Under the pieces are notes generated by a model. The model saw only the letters and a list, made by a program, of their open reading frames with translations, did no database searches and was not told where the DNA came from. Made by a program: the position numbers and the translations under genes. DNA of 64,000 nucleotides from Coleofasciculus sp. LEGE 07092 (lineage in GTDB: Bacteria > Cyanobacteriota > Cyanobacteriia > Cyanobacteriales > Coleofasciculaceae): positions 1 through 64,000 of the forward strand of contig NZ_JADEWY010000006.1 in NCBI RefSeq assembly GCF_015207375.1, read 5' to 3'. Positions 62,635 through 64,000 of the stretch are shown here, one piece after another; positions within the stretch are counted from its first letter, which is position 1, and every line of letters begins with the position of its first letter.

Positions 62635-64000
62635 CTAGCGACCCTTTACCTTTAGTAGAGGTGCTAACCTGGCGCGATCGCTCTCTCCAATCCCAGGTGC
62701 TGTTACCGACAACATCGGTTGATTCCGTTCAGCCACAGCAGGTTGCACCAGCGTTGGCACTGACTCCCGCAACCGCGCCGTTAATTGCTGCGTTGTCGCA
62801 TCGTACATCTGCGTCAGAACCTTGGGATACAAGCCAATGCCGATAATCGGCACTAACAAACAGGCAATGATAAACACCTCTCGCGGTTCCGCATCCTGCA
62901 AGACTTCGTGTTCCACCAGTTCCTTGTTTTCAGGACCGTAGAAAATCTCCCGCAGATTCGACAGCAGATAAATCGGTGTGAGAATTACCCCAACGGCTGC
63001 CAGAAACACGACAATCACCTTAAAGGTGGAATTGTAGGCATCACTGGTGGCAAAGCCGACAAACACCATCAACTCTGCCACAAACCCACTCATCCCTGGC
63101 AGCGCTAAAGATGCCAAGGAACAAGTCGTCCACATGGCAAACATCTTCTTCATTTTCCGACCCACGCCCCCCATTTCATCCAGCATCAGGGTATGCGTCC
63201 GGTCATAGGTAGCACCCACCAAGAAAAAGAGACTAGCACCAATCAATCCGTGGGATACCATTTGCAGCACGGCACCGCTCAATCCCAAATCTGTAAACGA
63301 ACCAATCCCAATCAACACAAATCCCATGTGGGAAATGGAAGAGTAAGCAATTTTTCGCTTCAGGCTACGTTGAGCAAAGGCAGTTAGAGCCGCGTAAACG
63401 ATATTAACGACGCCCAGAATCACCAAAACGGGTGCAAAGTAGGCATGGGCATCGGGCAGCATCCCCGCATTCATCCGAATCAGGGCATATCCCCCCATCT
63501 TCAAGAGAATCCCAGCCAGCAACATATGTACGGGTGCCGTGGCTTCGCCATGGGCATCGGGCAACCAGGTATGCAACGGGAAGATTGGCAGCTTAACCCC
63601 GTAGGCAATCAGAAAGGCTGCATACATCCACAGTTGAAAGTTCAGGGCGTAATCTTTAAGCGCCAGGGACTGCATATCAAAACTGACAGTATCCCCGTAG
63701 AATGCCATCGATAAGGCAGCCAGCAGAATAAACAGGGAACCCCCTGCTGTATACAAGATGAACTTGGTTGCCGCATACAGACGCTTTTTGCCTCCCCAAA
63801 TAGACAGCAGCAGGTAAACCGGAACTAACTCCAGTTCCCATACCAGGAAAAACAACAGCATATCCTGAACGGCAAACACAGCAATCTGACCACCGTACAT
63901 TGCCAGCATCAGGAAGTAAAACAGCTTGGGTTTCAGCGTCACGGGCCACGCTGCCAGAATTGCCAGCGTCGTCATAAAGCCGGTCAGCATAACTAGGGGC
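62635..64000 (-). CDS. ndhD: NAD(P)H-quinone oxidoreductase subunit 4 (NdhD), N-terminus beyond the window
   Basis: A proton-pumping, antiporter-like membrane subunit of NDH-1, which feeds electrons into plastoquinone in respiration and cyclic photosynthetic flow. The visible 454 residues form many transmembrane helices with the conserved [51 protein letters not shown] and [13 protein letters not shown]. Full NdhD is about 500-560 residues, so roughly 60-100 are missing on the right; the frame continues (PLVM) up to the edge. The sequence resembles NdhD1/2 of respiratory-type complexes more than NdhD3/4 of CO2-uptake complexes, but this is a weak judgement. Confidence 0.96.
   Translation of the reverse strand, partial: PLVMLTGFMTTLAILAAWPVTLKPKLFYFLMLAMYGGQIAVFAVQDMLLFFLVWELELVPVYLLLSIWGGKKRLYAATKFILYTAGGSLFILLAALSMAFYGDTVSFDMQSLALKDYALNFQLWMYAAFLIAYGVKLPIFPLHTWLPDAHGEATAPVHMLLAGILLKMGGYALIRMNAGMLPDAHAYFAPVLVILGVVNIVYAALTAFAQRSLKRKIAYSSISHMGFVLIGIGSFTDLGLSGAVLQMVSHGLIGASLFFLVGATYDRTHTLMLDEMGGVGRKMKKMFAMWTTCSLASLALPGMSGFVAELMVFVGFATSDAYNSTFKVIVVFLAAVGVILTPIYLLSNLREIFYGPENKELVEHEVLQDAEPREVFIIACLLVPIIGIGLYPKVLTQMYDATTQQLTARLRESVPTLVQPAVAERNQPMLSVTAPGIGESDRARLAPLLKVKGR

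Overview
The window comes from a cyanobacterium, probably a filamentous, secondary-metabolite-rich one. The evidence is the many HIP1 octamers (GCGATCGC), an NdhD subunit of photosynthetic NDH-1 at the right edge, a CHAT protein, a hybrid kinase, cyanobacterial-type Ser/Thr kinase and NACHT proteins, heptameric short tandem repeats (STRR) between genes, and many conserved cyanobacterial proteins of unknown function. I cannot name the genus from this sequence. I saw no rRNA, tRNA, CRISPR array or complete insertion sequence. All comparisons with known families are from memory; no database search was run.

Layout. Positions 1-6.4 kb hold housekeeping and small genes: threonine ammonia-lyase (ilvA), two small membrane proteins, a mosaic pseudogene built from pieces of three genes (an SRAP/YedK start, an internal ilvA piece and the purH 3' end), an O-methyltransferase, a lipoprotein and a D-lactate dehydrogenase. 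Positions 7.1-19.2 kb form a four-gene cell-surface cluster: a small secreted DUF11/SdrD-like protein, a 1371-aa outer-membrane beta-barrel candidate, a beta-helix protein with an OmpA-type peptidoglycan anchor, and a 1539-aa DUF11 repeat protein. A 1285-aa hybrid histidine kinase follows on the same strand. Positions 23-32 kb hold a GH38 alpha-mannosidase, proteins of unknown function, a second SRAP remnant and a NACHT NTPase that may act in phage defence.

Positions 32-50 kb are the main accessory region: a minus-strand nonribosomal peptide (NRPS) cluster read from 50053 down to 31999. In order it encodes an acyl-AMP ligase-carrier protein loader resembling oxalyl-CoA synthetases, an isocitrate-lyase/PEP-mutase family lyase, a C-formyltransferase-partial C-A-PCP module, a C-A(Val-like)-PCP module, a C-A(unusual code)-PCP-TE module, a glycosyltransferase and a sugar aminotransferase. 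Four-base gene overlaps, TubC-type docking domains and acidic C-terminal tails suggest a colinear three-module line. My working model is a small acylated, possibly formylated tripeptide. I recognise no known product.

Positions 50-64 kb are mostly core-like: a Ser/Thr kinase, moaA, rpsD, a glutathionyl-hydroquinone reductase, a DUF815 AAA ATPase next to a membrane coiled-coil protein with a TerB-C-like end, a 2Fe-2S ferredoxin, a truncated OmpR-type regulator, a CHAT-TPR protein preceded by a small ORF, and ndhD cut by the window edge.

A recurring theme is sequence plasticity. Short repeats sit in frame inside at least three genes, an exact 53-bp inverted pair lies within one gene, and the ilvA-purH junction of the mosaic falls exactly at a HIP1 octamer.
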